From contig JBAYHN010000012.1 of assembly GCA_041666125.1 (NCBI GenBank), positions 1 to 23,484 of the forward strand: a DNA stretch of 23,484 bases, given 5' to 3'. The notes below the pieces were generated by a model that saw only the letters and a list, made by a program, of their open reading frames with translations, was not told the origin of the DNA and did not search any database. Below, piece by piece: positions 1-6,523 of the stretch. Both the position numbers and the translations under genes were made by a program. Every line of letters starts with the position of its first letter. Position 1 is the first letter of the stretch. The stretch is from JBAYHN01 sp041666125. GTDB lineage: Bacteria; Patescibacteriota; Gracilibacteria; UBA1369; UM-FILTER-53-11.

Positions 1-871
1 CAGGACTTAGTGCAGCTTGGATAAATTTTTCCGCATCCTGATGCCACTGAATCACATCAATTCTTTCGCCATTTAATTCTTCTGTAATATTCTGGACGCG
101 AACACCTTTTTGGCCCACGCATGAGCCAATAGGGTCAATTTTTGGATCGGTGGAAGCAACTGCAATTTTGCAGCGAACTCCAGGTATGCGGGCAATGGCT
201 TTTAGCTCAACAATTCCTGCTTTTATTTCCGGGATTTCCAACTCAAGAAGTTTTTTAACCAAATTAGGATGAGTTCGAGAAATTAAAAGTTGAGGACCTT
301 TTGTAGTTTTAATAACTTTGTCCAAATAAATTTTAATTCTCTGTCCGCCGAAATATTTTTCGCCAGGAATCTGCTGATCCGGAGGCAAAACGGTCGTGAT
401 TTTATCTAAATCAACATAAACCTGATTTCTTTCCACGCGGTGCACAAGCGCATTCAAAAGCTCATTCTCGCGATCTTTGAATGTCTGATACATAAGCTCT
501 CTTTCCGCTTCCTGTAAGCGCTGAATAATAACTTGTTTTGCCGATTGCGCGGCAATTCTTCCATAACCAACGGGAGTAACATCAATTCGAATCACATCTC
601 CAACTTTTGGAGAATCTTTGAATTTCTTGGCTTCGGCAACACTTAGTTGTTGGTCCGCTATTTCCACTTTCTTAACCACTTCTTTAGACAAATAAACCGT
701 AATGTTTCCGGATTTTTCATCCAGATCCACTTCGATATTTTGCTCACGTGTGCCGTAGTCCTTGCGGTATGCGGCTCGCAGAGCTGCTTTTACGGTTTCG
801 AGCACAGTATCTTTTGGAAGATTTTTCTCGTCACACAATTGGTTTATTGCGGCTATGAAAAGTGATTGCAT
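1..871 (-). CDS. nusA: Transcription termination/antitermination factor NusA (3' end outside window)
   Basis: Binds RNA polymerase and nascent RNA and modulates pausing, termination and antitermination. The visible 290 codons, read from the ATG at 871, contain the NusA N-terminal RNAP-binding domain (about residues 1-120), an S1 domain (about 130-200) and the first KH domain. Typical NusA signatures are present: the segment around ARIPGVRCKIAV, then DPIGSCVGQKGVRVQNI and a GERIDVIQW segment. The reading frame runs off the window edge, so the rest of the KH region is not visible. It lies downstream of recX on the same strand but has its own extended -10 promoter and a hairpin in its leader. 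No Shine-Dalgarno is seen before the ATG. Family identity is very secure. Confidence 0.97.
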   Translation of the reverse strand, partial: MQSLFIAAINQLCDEKNLPKDTVLETVKAALRAAYRKDYGTREQNIEVDLDEKSGNITVYLSKEVVKKVEIADQQLSVAEAKKFKDSPKVGDVIRIDVTPVGYGRIAAQSAKQVIIQRLQEAERELMYQTFKDRENELLNALVHRVERNQVYVDLDKITTVLPPDQQIPGEKYFGGQRIKIYLDKVIKTTKGPQLLISRTHPNLVKKLLELEIPEIKAGIVELKAIARIPGVRCKIAVASTDPKIDPIGSCVGQKGVRVQNITEELNGERIDVIQWHQDAEKFIQAALSP

Positions 872-908
872 ATTATTTTATTAAAGAAATTATAGATTTC
901 GGGAAACG

Positions 909-934
909 AAAAACCCAGGATTTCAACGATCCTG
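909..934 (-). terminator. Hairpin plus T-run at the start of the nusA leader (terminator or attenuator)
   Basis: On the minus strand CAGGAT (934-929) pairs perfectly with ATCCTG (921-916) across a 7-base loop and is followed by GG and five Ts (913-909). It resembles a weak intrinsic terminator. It may end the recA-recX transcript. It also lies right at the predicted nusA start point, so it could attenuate nusA or protect the 5' end of its mRNA. The stem is short and half AT, so termination strength is uncertain. Confidence 0.4.
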
Positions 935-941
935 TGACCCT

Positions 942-969
942 AGTATAGCAGAGTAATGTCGATTGGCAA
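942..969 (-). promoter_or_regulatory. nusA promoter, sigma70-like with extended -10
   Basis: On the minus strand TTGCCA (964-969) and TATACT (942-947) are 16 bases apart, and TGC directly precedes the -10, making an extended -10. Each hexamer matches the sigma70 consensus at five of six positions. Transcription would start near 935, giving a leader of about 64 bases before the nusA ATG. The assignment rests on motif match only. Confidence 0.55.
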
Positions 970-1000
970 AGGGGGCCTGAAGGTCAGTATATATCTCACC

Positions 1001-1489
1001 TTAGTTCTCAACGTCAATCTGCCCAACGGCTTTCCAGATAACGTCCGCAGAAAAACCCCTCGCCGCCAGAAAATTCGCGACCTTTTTTTTACGTTTCTGC
1101 GTATCCAAACCTTCAAATTTTCGGCTCTGGGACTGTAATAACTCCTTTACCAACTTATATTCATCTATTTCGCGAGCTGCCCAAGCATTTTTAACTTTAT
1201 CACCGGCTATCCCCTTTTTTCTCATTTTATTCACAAAATAAAACTTACCAACCGGCTTTGCAGAAAGCCCATAATCCAAAAAGTTATCAATTATTTTATC
1301 GTCATTTACATAGCCAAGTTCAAGGAGCCGAGCCATCACGCGCGCAACAACCTGATCCCCTTCGAGATCAGGCAGTTGCACCTTCTTTGCGCGCAATTTA
1401 AGTTTCTTTAATATTTCGGCTTCGCTATACGATTTTCGAGCCAGTAGCCAGAATGAATAATTTAGAAATGGTTGATAAAAATCTTTCAT
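1001..1489 (-). CDS. recX: Regulatory protein RecX
   Basis: RecX binds RecA filaments and limits their recombinase and coprotease activity. The 162-residue product has the usual size and helical tandem-repeat style of RecX, with the N-terminal pattern NYSFWLLARKSYSEAEILKKL, then an ELGYVNDDKIIDNF segment, and a C-terminal repeat ending in FLAARGFSADVIWKAV. It follows recA by about 50 bases on the same strand, the classic recA-recX arrangement, so co-transcription is likely. The ATG at 1489 is directly preceded by a 12-bp perfect palindrome (1491-1502) rather than by a Shine-Dalgarno. Identity is well supported by family pattern and context. Confidence 0.93.
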   Translation of the reverse strand: MKDFYQPFLNYSFWLLARKSYSEAEILKKLKLRAKKVQLPDLEGDQVVARVMARLLELGYVNDDKIIDNFLDYGLSAKPVGKFYFVNKMRKKGIAGDKVKNAWAAREIDEYKLVKELLQSQSRKFEGLDTQKRKKKVANFLAARGFSADVIWKAVGQIDVEN

Positions 1490-1490
1490 G

Positions 1491-1502
1491 TGGAAGCTTC
1501 CA
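1491..1502. repeat. 12-bp perfect palindrome abutting the recX start codon
   Basis: TGGAAGCTTCCA is a perfect 12-bp palindrome lying one base upstream of the recX ATG, in the recA-recX gap. It could be a protein-binding site acting on recX, or chance. No function is established. Confidence 0.3.
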
Positions 1503-1540
1503 ATTGCAAACTTCGTTGCAGTGACTACTAATGGATCAAT

Positions 1541-2611
1541 CTATTCCTCGTCGTCCTCAATTTCCTCTTCTTCCGCAGCACCCGCTTTAACTTCGACTGG
1601 ATCCGCAAGAATTATTTTCTTCAATTCAGCTTCGATGGCTTTTGTGATTTTCTCGTTGCCAAGCAAGAAGCCTTTTACTCCTTCTCTACCCTGGCCAAGT
1701 TTGGTGTCGCCATAAGAATAGAAAGCGCCACTCTTGTGAATTCTCTCGTATTTAACGCCCAAATCCAGCAAGTCGCCAACATAGGAAATACCTTTGTTAT
1801 ACATAATATCGAATTCTGCAGTTTTGAATGGTGGCGCAATTTTATTTTTTACAATCTTTACTCTTGCCCTCACGCCAACGATAGATTTTTGATCTGCGCC
1901 CGAGGAAGTATCTTCAATTTTTCCTATTGAACGAATGTCCATTCTTACAGACGAATAGAATTTAAGTGCCTGTCCTCCTGTTGTAGTTTCCGGATTTCCA
2001 AACATAATTCCAATCTTCATCCTTATTTGATTGATAAAAATTACAGAAGTTTTGGATTTGGAAATTGCAGCCGTAAGTTTACGCAGAGCTTGACTCATAA
2101 GACGAGCCTGAAGTCCCATGTGGCTATCACCCATATCTCCTTCTATTTCCGCCTTTGGAGTAAGAGCGGCTACAGAGTCCACAACAATCACATCAATTGC
2201 ATTGGATCTTACGAGAGTTTCTGTAATTTCGAGCGCCTGTTCTCCGCTGTCCGGTTGAGAAACGAGCAAATTCCCCATATCAACTCCAATTCTTTTTGCA
2301 TATTCAGGATCAAGCGCGTGTTCAGCATCTATAAAGGCGCACTGCCCTCCAAGTTTTTGCGCTTCGGCAAAAATATGTAGAGTCAAAGTTGTTTTACCGG
2401 AAGATTCAGGTCCATAAATTTCCGTAACTCTTCCGCGCGGGATTCCACCACCAAGTGCCATATCAAGAGAAATTGAACCGGTAGGAATTACTTCGATTGG
2501 AATTTTTTTAACAGACCCCATTTTCATAATCGATCCCTTGCCAAAATTCTTTTCAATTTGCGAAAGAGCGAGATCAAGCGCTTTCTTTTTTTCCGTGGAA
2601 ATTTGTGCCAT
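1541..2611 (-). CDS. recA: Recombinase RecA
   Basis: ATP-dependent strand-exchange protein that forms filaments on single-stranded DNA for homologous recombination and repair. The 356 residues match the normal RecA length. Walker A is GPESSGKT at residues 67-74 and Walker B is in VIVVDSVAAL at 141-150. The L1/L2 DNA-binding region follows (MGLQARLMSQALRK, then INQIR and the GNPETTTGGQALKF segment). The C terminus ends in a run of acidic residues, as in other RecA proteins, where that tail regulates DNA binding. The ATG at 2611 gives the canonical N terminus. recX follows downstream, and an extended -10 promoter with an operator-like palindrome lies upstream. Confidence 0.99.
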   Translation of the reverse strand: MAQISTEKKKALDLALSQIEKNFGKGSIMKMGSVKKIPIEVIPTGSISLDMALGGGIPRGRVTEIYGPESSGKTTLTLHIFAEAQKLGGQCAFIDAEHALDPEYAKRIGVDMGNLLVSQPDSGEQALEITETLVRSNAIDVIVVDSVAALTPKAEIEGDMGDSHMGLQARLMSQALRKLTAAISKSKTSVIFINQIRMKIGIMFGNPETTTGGQALKFYSSVRMDIRSIGKIEDTSSGADQKSIVGVRARVKIVKNKIAPPFKTAEFDIMYNKGISYVGDLLDLGVKYERIHKSGAFYSYGDTKLGQGREGVKGFLLGNEKITKAIEAELKKIILADPVEVKAGAAEEEEIEDDEE

Positions 2612-2659
2612 AAAATTTGCGTTAAAAAATTATTATTTGCGTTCCTTAATTGGAAAGTA

Positions 2660-2690
2660 ATTGTAACATATATGAGTGCCCACTCACATG
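2660..2690 (-). promoter_or_regulatory. recA promoter with operator-like palindrome TGAGTG-N2-CACTCA
   Basis: On the minus strand TGTTACAAT (2668-2660) is an extended -10 element, with transcription predicted near 2653 and a leader of about 40 bases. A perfect inverted repeat, TGAGTG (2673-2678) and CACTCA (2681-2686) separated by two bases, covers the expected -35 position, where no good -35 hexamer is visible. Its position suits a damage-responsive repressor, but it does not match the classic LexA boxes (CTGT-N8-ACAG or GAAC-N4-GTTC). The promoter part is moderately supported; the regulatory role is inference. Confidence 0.5.
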
Positions 2691-2859
2691 CAACATATTA
2701 GGATTTACATATAGAATTTTATGCTACCGATTTGGTTTGGCTACTGGCGCGCCTGCCATTTTTGCCTACTTCAAAGTTTTACTGCGCCCACTTTATATCA
2801 CAATAAAATTAAATTTCTCTAAACTTTTTATGAATTTTTTATTACAAAATTCCGGGCTA

Positions 2860-3066
2860 TTACGCCTCCTTCACATGGTAAAAGCTCCTAATGCTTTTTT
2901 CTGTCCCAAACGCAACGTTCTTGGTAGAACAAAGCGGACATTTATAAACATATTTTCTGCCAACTTTAATTCCGGCAATTATTTTTTCACAATCTTTGCA
3001 AAAGAAAACTATTCTTGACTGCTGGTCTACTACCGGATTTTTTGGAGCTACTACTGTCTGATTCAT
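2860..3066 (-). CDS. Small zinc-ribbon protein
   Basis: A 68-residue protein with two CxxC knuckles, Cys23/Cys26 (FFCKDCEK) and Cys43/Cys46 (YKCPLCST), spaced like a zinc ribbon. The C-terminal tail is basic and aromatic. Such ribbons bind nucleic acid or proteins; the partner here is unknown. The ATG at 3066 is preferred over the in-frame TTG at 3081 because the latter lies inside the end of the upstream membrane-protein gene. With the ATG the gap to that gene's stop is 4 bases, so the two are probably co-transcribed. No Shine-Dalgarno is seen. Confidence 0.8.
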   Translation of the reverse strand: MNQTVVAPKNPVVDQQSRIVFFCKDCEKIIAGIKVGRKYVYKCPLCSTKNVAFGTEKSIRSFYHVKEA

Positions 3067-3070
3067 ATTT

Positions 3071-3895
3071 TTATAAATCAAGTCTAATCATGTAACTTCC
3101 ACTTGCGGATTTTGGATCTGCCTTGGCAGCAGGATTTGCGCTAGGCGCAGCTGGCTGCTCTGCAGGTTGATTTGCAGCGACCTTTTTAGGCTCACCAAAC
3201 AAAAACCCTCGCGACGCATCTTTTGCGTGCTGAGACATAGGTGAATGCTGTGGCTGGAAAAATTTCTTTGCTACCTCTGCAGGAGATTGGCCAAGCGGAG
3301 TAGATCTTGATGGCGTAACTGGCGCATGCGGCCTACCGGAAAAATAAGAAGTGGATGTTGGCTTGCGACTTGGAACAGAAAGCCCAGGAGTCTCATCCAT
3401 TTTAATAAGTGGCTCAAGTTTTCCTGTTTCATCCTGTCCGGCGGCTTCTTGTTTATTCTTCAAATATCCTCCAATCAAAAGAATCACGGTACCGGCAAAA
3501 GCAAAAGTCATTCCGAATCTGCTTTCTTTTAGCGTTATATTCACTCCAAATTTTGGATGGAAAAATATTGAATTTACAAGAACCAATAAAAATAAAGATT
3601 CGATTGATGTAAAAAGATGAATTATTCCTTCGCGCACAGGAAGTCTTGGAATTCTGCGTTCAAGTAGATGATAAGAAAAAAGCCAAAGTGAAAGGCCGGA
3701 AAGCAATAAAATCGCAATGCCTACAAAAGAAGCAGGGCCGGTTACTCCCAAAAATTGATCACCTATTTTGTAAGAATCCGTATCTGCATACCAAGGCAAA
3801 ATCGTAGAAATTGCCAAAATTAAACCGCCAATGCCAACCATTTTTATATATCTTGGCAGACGGAGAAAAGTTTCTTTTATGCGTTCGATGCTCAT
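3071..3895 (-). CDS. Four-helix membrane protein with Pro/Ala-rich cytoplasmic-type tail
   Basis: A 274-residue protein not assigned to a named family. Four hydrophobic segments are visible at about residues 17-36, 48-73, 91-112 and 125-145. A polar, low-complexity tail rich in Pro, Ala, Ser and Lys (about 146-270) follows and ends in SYMIRLDL. The short first loop (WYADTDSYKIGDQFLG) and basic residues around helix ends suggest both termini are cytoplasmic. The zinc-ribbon gene starts 4 bases after its stop, so the two probably work or are expressed together. The GT4 gene diverges from it with a gap of 78 bases. The function is unknown. Confidence 0.75.
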   Translation of the reverse strand: MSIERIKETFLRLPRYIKMVGIGGLILAISTILPWYADTDSYKIGDQFLGVTGPASFVGIAILLLSGLSLWLFSYHLLERRIPRLPVREGIIHLFTSIESLFLLVLVNSIFFHPKFGVNITLKESRFGMTFAFAGTVILLIGGYLKNKQEAAGQDETGKLEPLIKMDETPGLSVPSRKPTSTSYFSGRPHAPVTPSRSTPLGQSPAEVAKKFFQPQHSPMSQHAKDASRGFLFGEPKKVAANQPAEQPAAPSANPAAKADPKSASGSYMIRLDL

Positions 3896-3973
3896 ATAGG
3901 AAAAGTTAAACTATCCCCAAATTACCAAAAAAAGGCTAGAATTGCCAGAGTCTTGGCTAGAGAGCCCCAAAAT

Positions 3974-5068
3974 ATGAAAATAGGAATCGATATTCGAACG
4001 GCTTGCGGTAAAAAAGCTGGCAAAGGCCAGTATACTTTTAATACCGTAAAAGAGCTGCTAAAACAGGATAATAAGAATGAATATATTCTTTATGCCAATG
4101 CCATTACGGGCGATTTGGCAGCCTTTGGCAACGCGCACATAAAAGTAATAGACAAGAAATCTTTATTCTGGCACTTTGCCGTAATTAAGGACTTTAAAAA
4201 GCATGGCGGTGATGTGTTTTTTGCGCCAACGAGCTTTATAATTCCGGCATTTTTGCCGCGAAAAATTAAGTCGATAATTACTGTGCATGACCTTGTTTCT
4301 TTTTTGCATCCGAATTTGCACCAGGCAAAAGCGACGATTTTGGAACACTTGTTTTTTAGGATGGCTATGCGAAAAACTGCACACATTCTTGTGCCATCGC
4401 ATAATACAAAGAATGATTTAATGAAAATGTTTCGCTGCACGGAAAGCAAAATCACAGTTACTCATTTGGGCGTAAGTGAAAAGTTTTTTAGGATTCCGGA
4501 AAATTTAAAAGCGGTTAAAGAAAAATATAATTTGCCGGATAATTTTATTTTGACCGTGAGTGGATTGGAACCGCGAAAGAACATTTCTGCTTTAGTTGAT
4601 GCGGTTTCTAGTGCAGAGAATCTGAAAGGCGCAAAGCTTGTAATAGTGGGTAGCAAAGGCTGGAAGTCCGAAAAACTCCAGCAAAAAATTGCAGGATTAA
4701 AAAATTCAGTGCATCACATTTTGAATTGTGAAGATGATGAACTCGCGGTTTTTTATCATTTGGCAAAGATTTTTGTTTATCCTTCGCTTTATGAAGGCTT
4801 TGGTTTACCGCCTCTGGAAGCCATGGCGAGTGGCTGCCCGGTTATTTGTTCTAACATTTCTTCTTTGCCGGAAGTGTGTGGCAATGCCGCGCTAATGTTT
4901 AATCCAAATAGTGTTGATGAATTAAAAAGCGCGATTGAAAAATTGCTTGCGGATGAAAAATTGCGCGCGGAATTAAAAGAAAAAGGGCTCTTGCATGCGA
5001 AAAATTTCACTTGGCAAAAAACCGCAGAAAAAACTCTGAGTGTTTTAAAAAAACTTACCTCACTATAA
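3974..5068 (+). CDS. Glycosyltransferase family 4 (GT-B fold)
   Basis: Retaining GT-B glycosyltransferase, expected to move a sugar from a nucleotide donor to a lipid-linked or surface glycan. In the 364-residue product the N-terminal acceptor domain begins MKIGIDIRTACGKKAGKGQY and includes TVHD (His105). The donor-binding domain contains SGLEPRKN (about 196-203) and the E-x7-E motif in EGFGLPPLE (Glu274 and Glu282), then SNISSLPEVCGNAAL. The ATG at 3974 is preferred to the TTG at 3953 because the Rossmann strand begins right at this Met. The 3' end overlaps the convergent hypothetical gene by 14 bases. Exact donor and acceptor cannot be read from the sequence. Confidence 0.93.
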   Translation: MKIGIDIRTACGKKAGKGQYTFNTVKELLKQDNKNEYILYANAITGDLAAFGNAHIKVIDKKSLFWHFAVIKDFKKHGGDVFFAPTSFIIPAFLPRKIKSIITVHDLVSFLHPNLHQAKATILEHLFFRMAMRKTAHILVPSHNTKNDLMKMFRCTESKITVTHLGVSEKFFRIPENLKAVKEKYNLPDNFILTVSGLEPRKNISALVDAVSSAENLKGAKLVIVGSKGWKSEKLQQKIAGLKNSVHHILNCEDDELAVFYHLAKIFVYPSLYEGFGLPPLEAMASGCPVICSNISSLPEVCGNAALMFNPNSVDELKSAIEKLLADEKLRAELKEKGLLHAKNFTWQKTAEKTLSVLKKLTSL

Positions 5069-5504
5069 AATCCCCATTGCTCTCGTCAATTTCAACCGGA
5101 ACATCAAGGTGATCATTAACGAGATTTAAAACTTTCCTTATGGCCAACGTTACTTGTTCTCGTTCTTTTGGTGTTGTTATTACAAATTTTTCATCCCTTG
5201 TTACCCTAACAGGCAACTTAACGTCCGCCGCAAGATTCCTGCAAACGGAATTAACAAAAAACGTCGACACGTAATGAGCTAAAGTCATATACCTATTCCC
5301 ATTCCTGCTCGGAACCCTTATTAATTCTGACGGATCTGATTCTTTAAATTCCTCAACCACATCCCAAACCGGATCCTCCGAATATTCATCCAAAACTCCT
5401 TCAGGCATTATTTCTCGAAAGGTATTTATTAGCCTAGCCAAGTCACTAAATGCCAATTTTATATCGACTACCGATCCTTCTTGTTGTTCGCCTTGAAGTT
5501 CCAT
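5055..5504 (-). CDS. Hypothetical protein, start uncertain (149 or 178 residues)
   Basis: Soluble and acidic, with no family recognised. The core (LAFSDLARLINTFREIMPEG, then helical segments and a beta-rich C terminus LDVPVEIDESNGDFIVR) looks like a genuine folded protein. The ATG at 5504 gives 149 residues. An in-frame TTG at 5591 would give 178 residues and would lie about 6 bases from a transcription start predicted from TACAAT at 5604-5609. The extra 29 codons contain an AGGAGG (5569-5574) with no ATG, GTG or TTG at the right distance. The gene is divergent from NAD kinase and overlaps the end of the GT4 gene by 14 bases. Confidence 0.7.
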   Translation of the reverse strand: MELQGEQQEGSVVDIKLAFSDLARLINTFREIMPEGVLDEYSEDPVWDVVEEFKESDPSELIRVPSRNGNRYMTLAHYVSTFFVNSVCRNLAADVKLPVRVTRDEKFVITTPKEREQVTLAIRKVLNLVNDHLDVPVEIDESNGDFIVR

Positions 5505-5584
5505 AAAGTGCTCAAAATTAGCACAAAGGCACCTTGACGTCCAGTGTTTATGTATTATTAGATCGTTTCCTCCTGATGAACACC

Positions 5585-5613
5585 TATACAACTAATGTTA
5601 TATATTGTACAAT
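5585..5613 (+). promoter_or_regulatory. NAD kinase promoter, overlapping a divergent -10 (leaderless start)
   Basis: On the plus strand TATACA (5585-5590) and TACAAT (5608-5613) are 17 bases apart. The start point would fall at about 5620, which is the GTG start codon, so the mRNA is probably leaderless. The -10 is half of the perfect palindrome ATTGTACAAT (5604-5613). The other strand therefore carries the same TACAAT pointing toward the 5055-5591 gene, so the two divergent genes may compete for polymerase. Confidence 0.5.
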
Positions 5614-5619
5614 TGAATC

Positions 5620-6507
5620 GTGGCTAAAGCTAAAAATGGCTTCAGAAAGGTTGGAATTATCGCAAAGCAAAACATTGCGGCGAGTTCTGATTATGTAAAA
5701 AAACTGGTTGGCGAAATCACAAAATATAATGAAGAAATTTTGTTTGATGAAAATTGTGCGCCGCTAATGGGCGAAAAAACTCCTTCATATGACAAATCCA
5801 CCATTTTGCGAAGATGCGATTTGGTATTTGTGCTTGGTGGAGATGGCACACTTTTAAAAACCGCCCGTGCAGCCGGATCCAATAATCCGCTTATTGCAGG
5901 CATAAATATGGGGCACTTGGGATTTTTGACAGGATTTACTTCGCAGAAAATTTTTAGTTGTCTGCCAAAAATCTTTAAAAAACAATTTAGAGTTGATGAA
6001 AGATATTTGCTCCGCGTGACTCTTTACCGCAATGGCAAAAAGAAATTCACAACGTTGGCTTTAAATGAGGCGGTAATAAATCAGGGAGGCTTTGCGCGAC
6101 TCGTTACCATGAAGGTGGAAGTGAATCAGCGCAAACTGGCAAATTACCGCGCAGATGGCCTTATTATTGCAACGCCTACTGGATCAACCGGCCATTCGCT
6201 TTCTGCAAATGGTCCGATTATTCATCCGAGAATTGATGGATTTGTCCTTGTTCCGCTTTGCCCGGCCAAACTTGGCGTGCGCCCGATTGTTATTCCAAGC
6301 GACAGGCAAATAAATATTAAGCTGGAAACACAATGGAGGGCTGAAAAAAAACCGATCGTACTTACGATTGACGGCCAAATAACTATGAATATAAGGCGTG
6401 GCGACGTTGTGCGTGTGCGCAAATCCAGCCGCCTTTTTACCATGATAAGGATGGGCGGCCACAATTATTACAGAATGCTAAGGCAAAAGTTGAACTGGGG
6501 AGAGTAG
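5620..6507 (+). CDS. nadK: NAD kinase
   Basis: ATP- or polyphosphate-dependent phosphorylation of NAD to NADP in the cytoplasm. The 295-residue product has the GGDGT motif at residues 73-77 (VLGGDGTLLKTAR), the NE pair at 149-150 (LNEAVINQG) and the conserved TPTGSTGHSLSANGPI loop at about 186-200. The last of these normally reads STAYSLSAGGP, so it is slightly diverged. An IDGQ near the end is also typical. The GTG at 5620 fits a leaderless start. The gene converges on alaS with a gap of 16 bases and no visible terminator between them. Confidence 0.95.
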   Translation: MAKAKNGFRKVGIIAKQNIAASSDYVKKLVGEITKYNEEILFDENCAPLMGEKTPSYDKSTILRRCDLVFVLGGDGTLLKTARAAGSNNPLIAGINMGHLGFLTGFTSQKIFSCLPKIFKKQFRVDERYLLRVTLYRNGKKKFTTLALNEAVINQGGFARLVTMKVEVNQRKLANYRADGLIIATPTGSTGHSLSANGPIIHPRIDGFVLVPLCPAKLGVRPIVIPSDRQINIKLETQWRAEKKPIVLTIDGQITMNIRRGDVVRVRKSSRLFTMIRMGGHNYYRMLRQKLNWGE

Positions 6508-6523
6508 AGATTCAAAGCGCGAT

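Noticed and set aside
2650..3018. Plus-strand open frame of 122 codons over the recA upstream region and zinc-ribbon gene
   Set aside because: It runs through the recA promoter and antisense to the better supported zinc-ribbon gene, and its product has no protein-like pattern. The 170 bases at 2691-2859 hold no clear feature beyond a GGCGCGCC palindrome (2746-2753).
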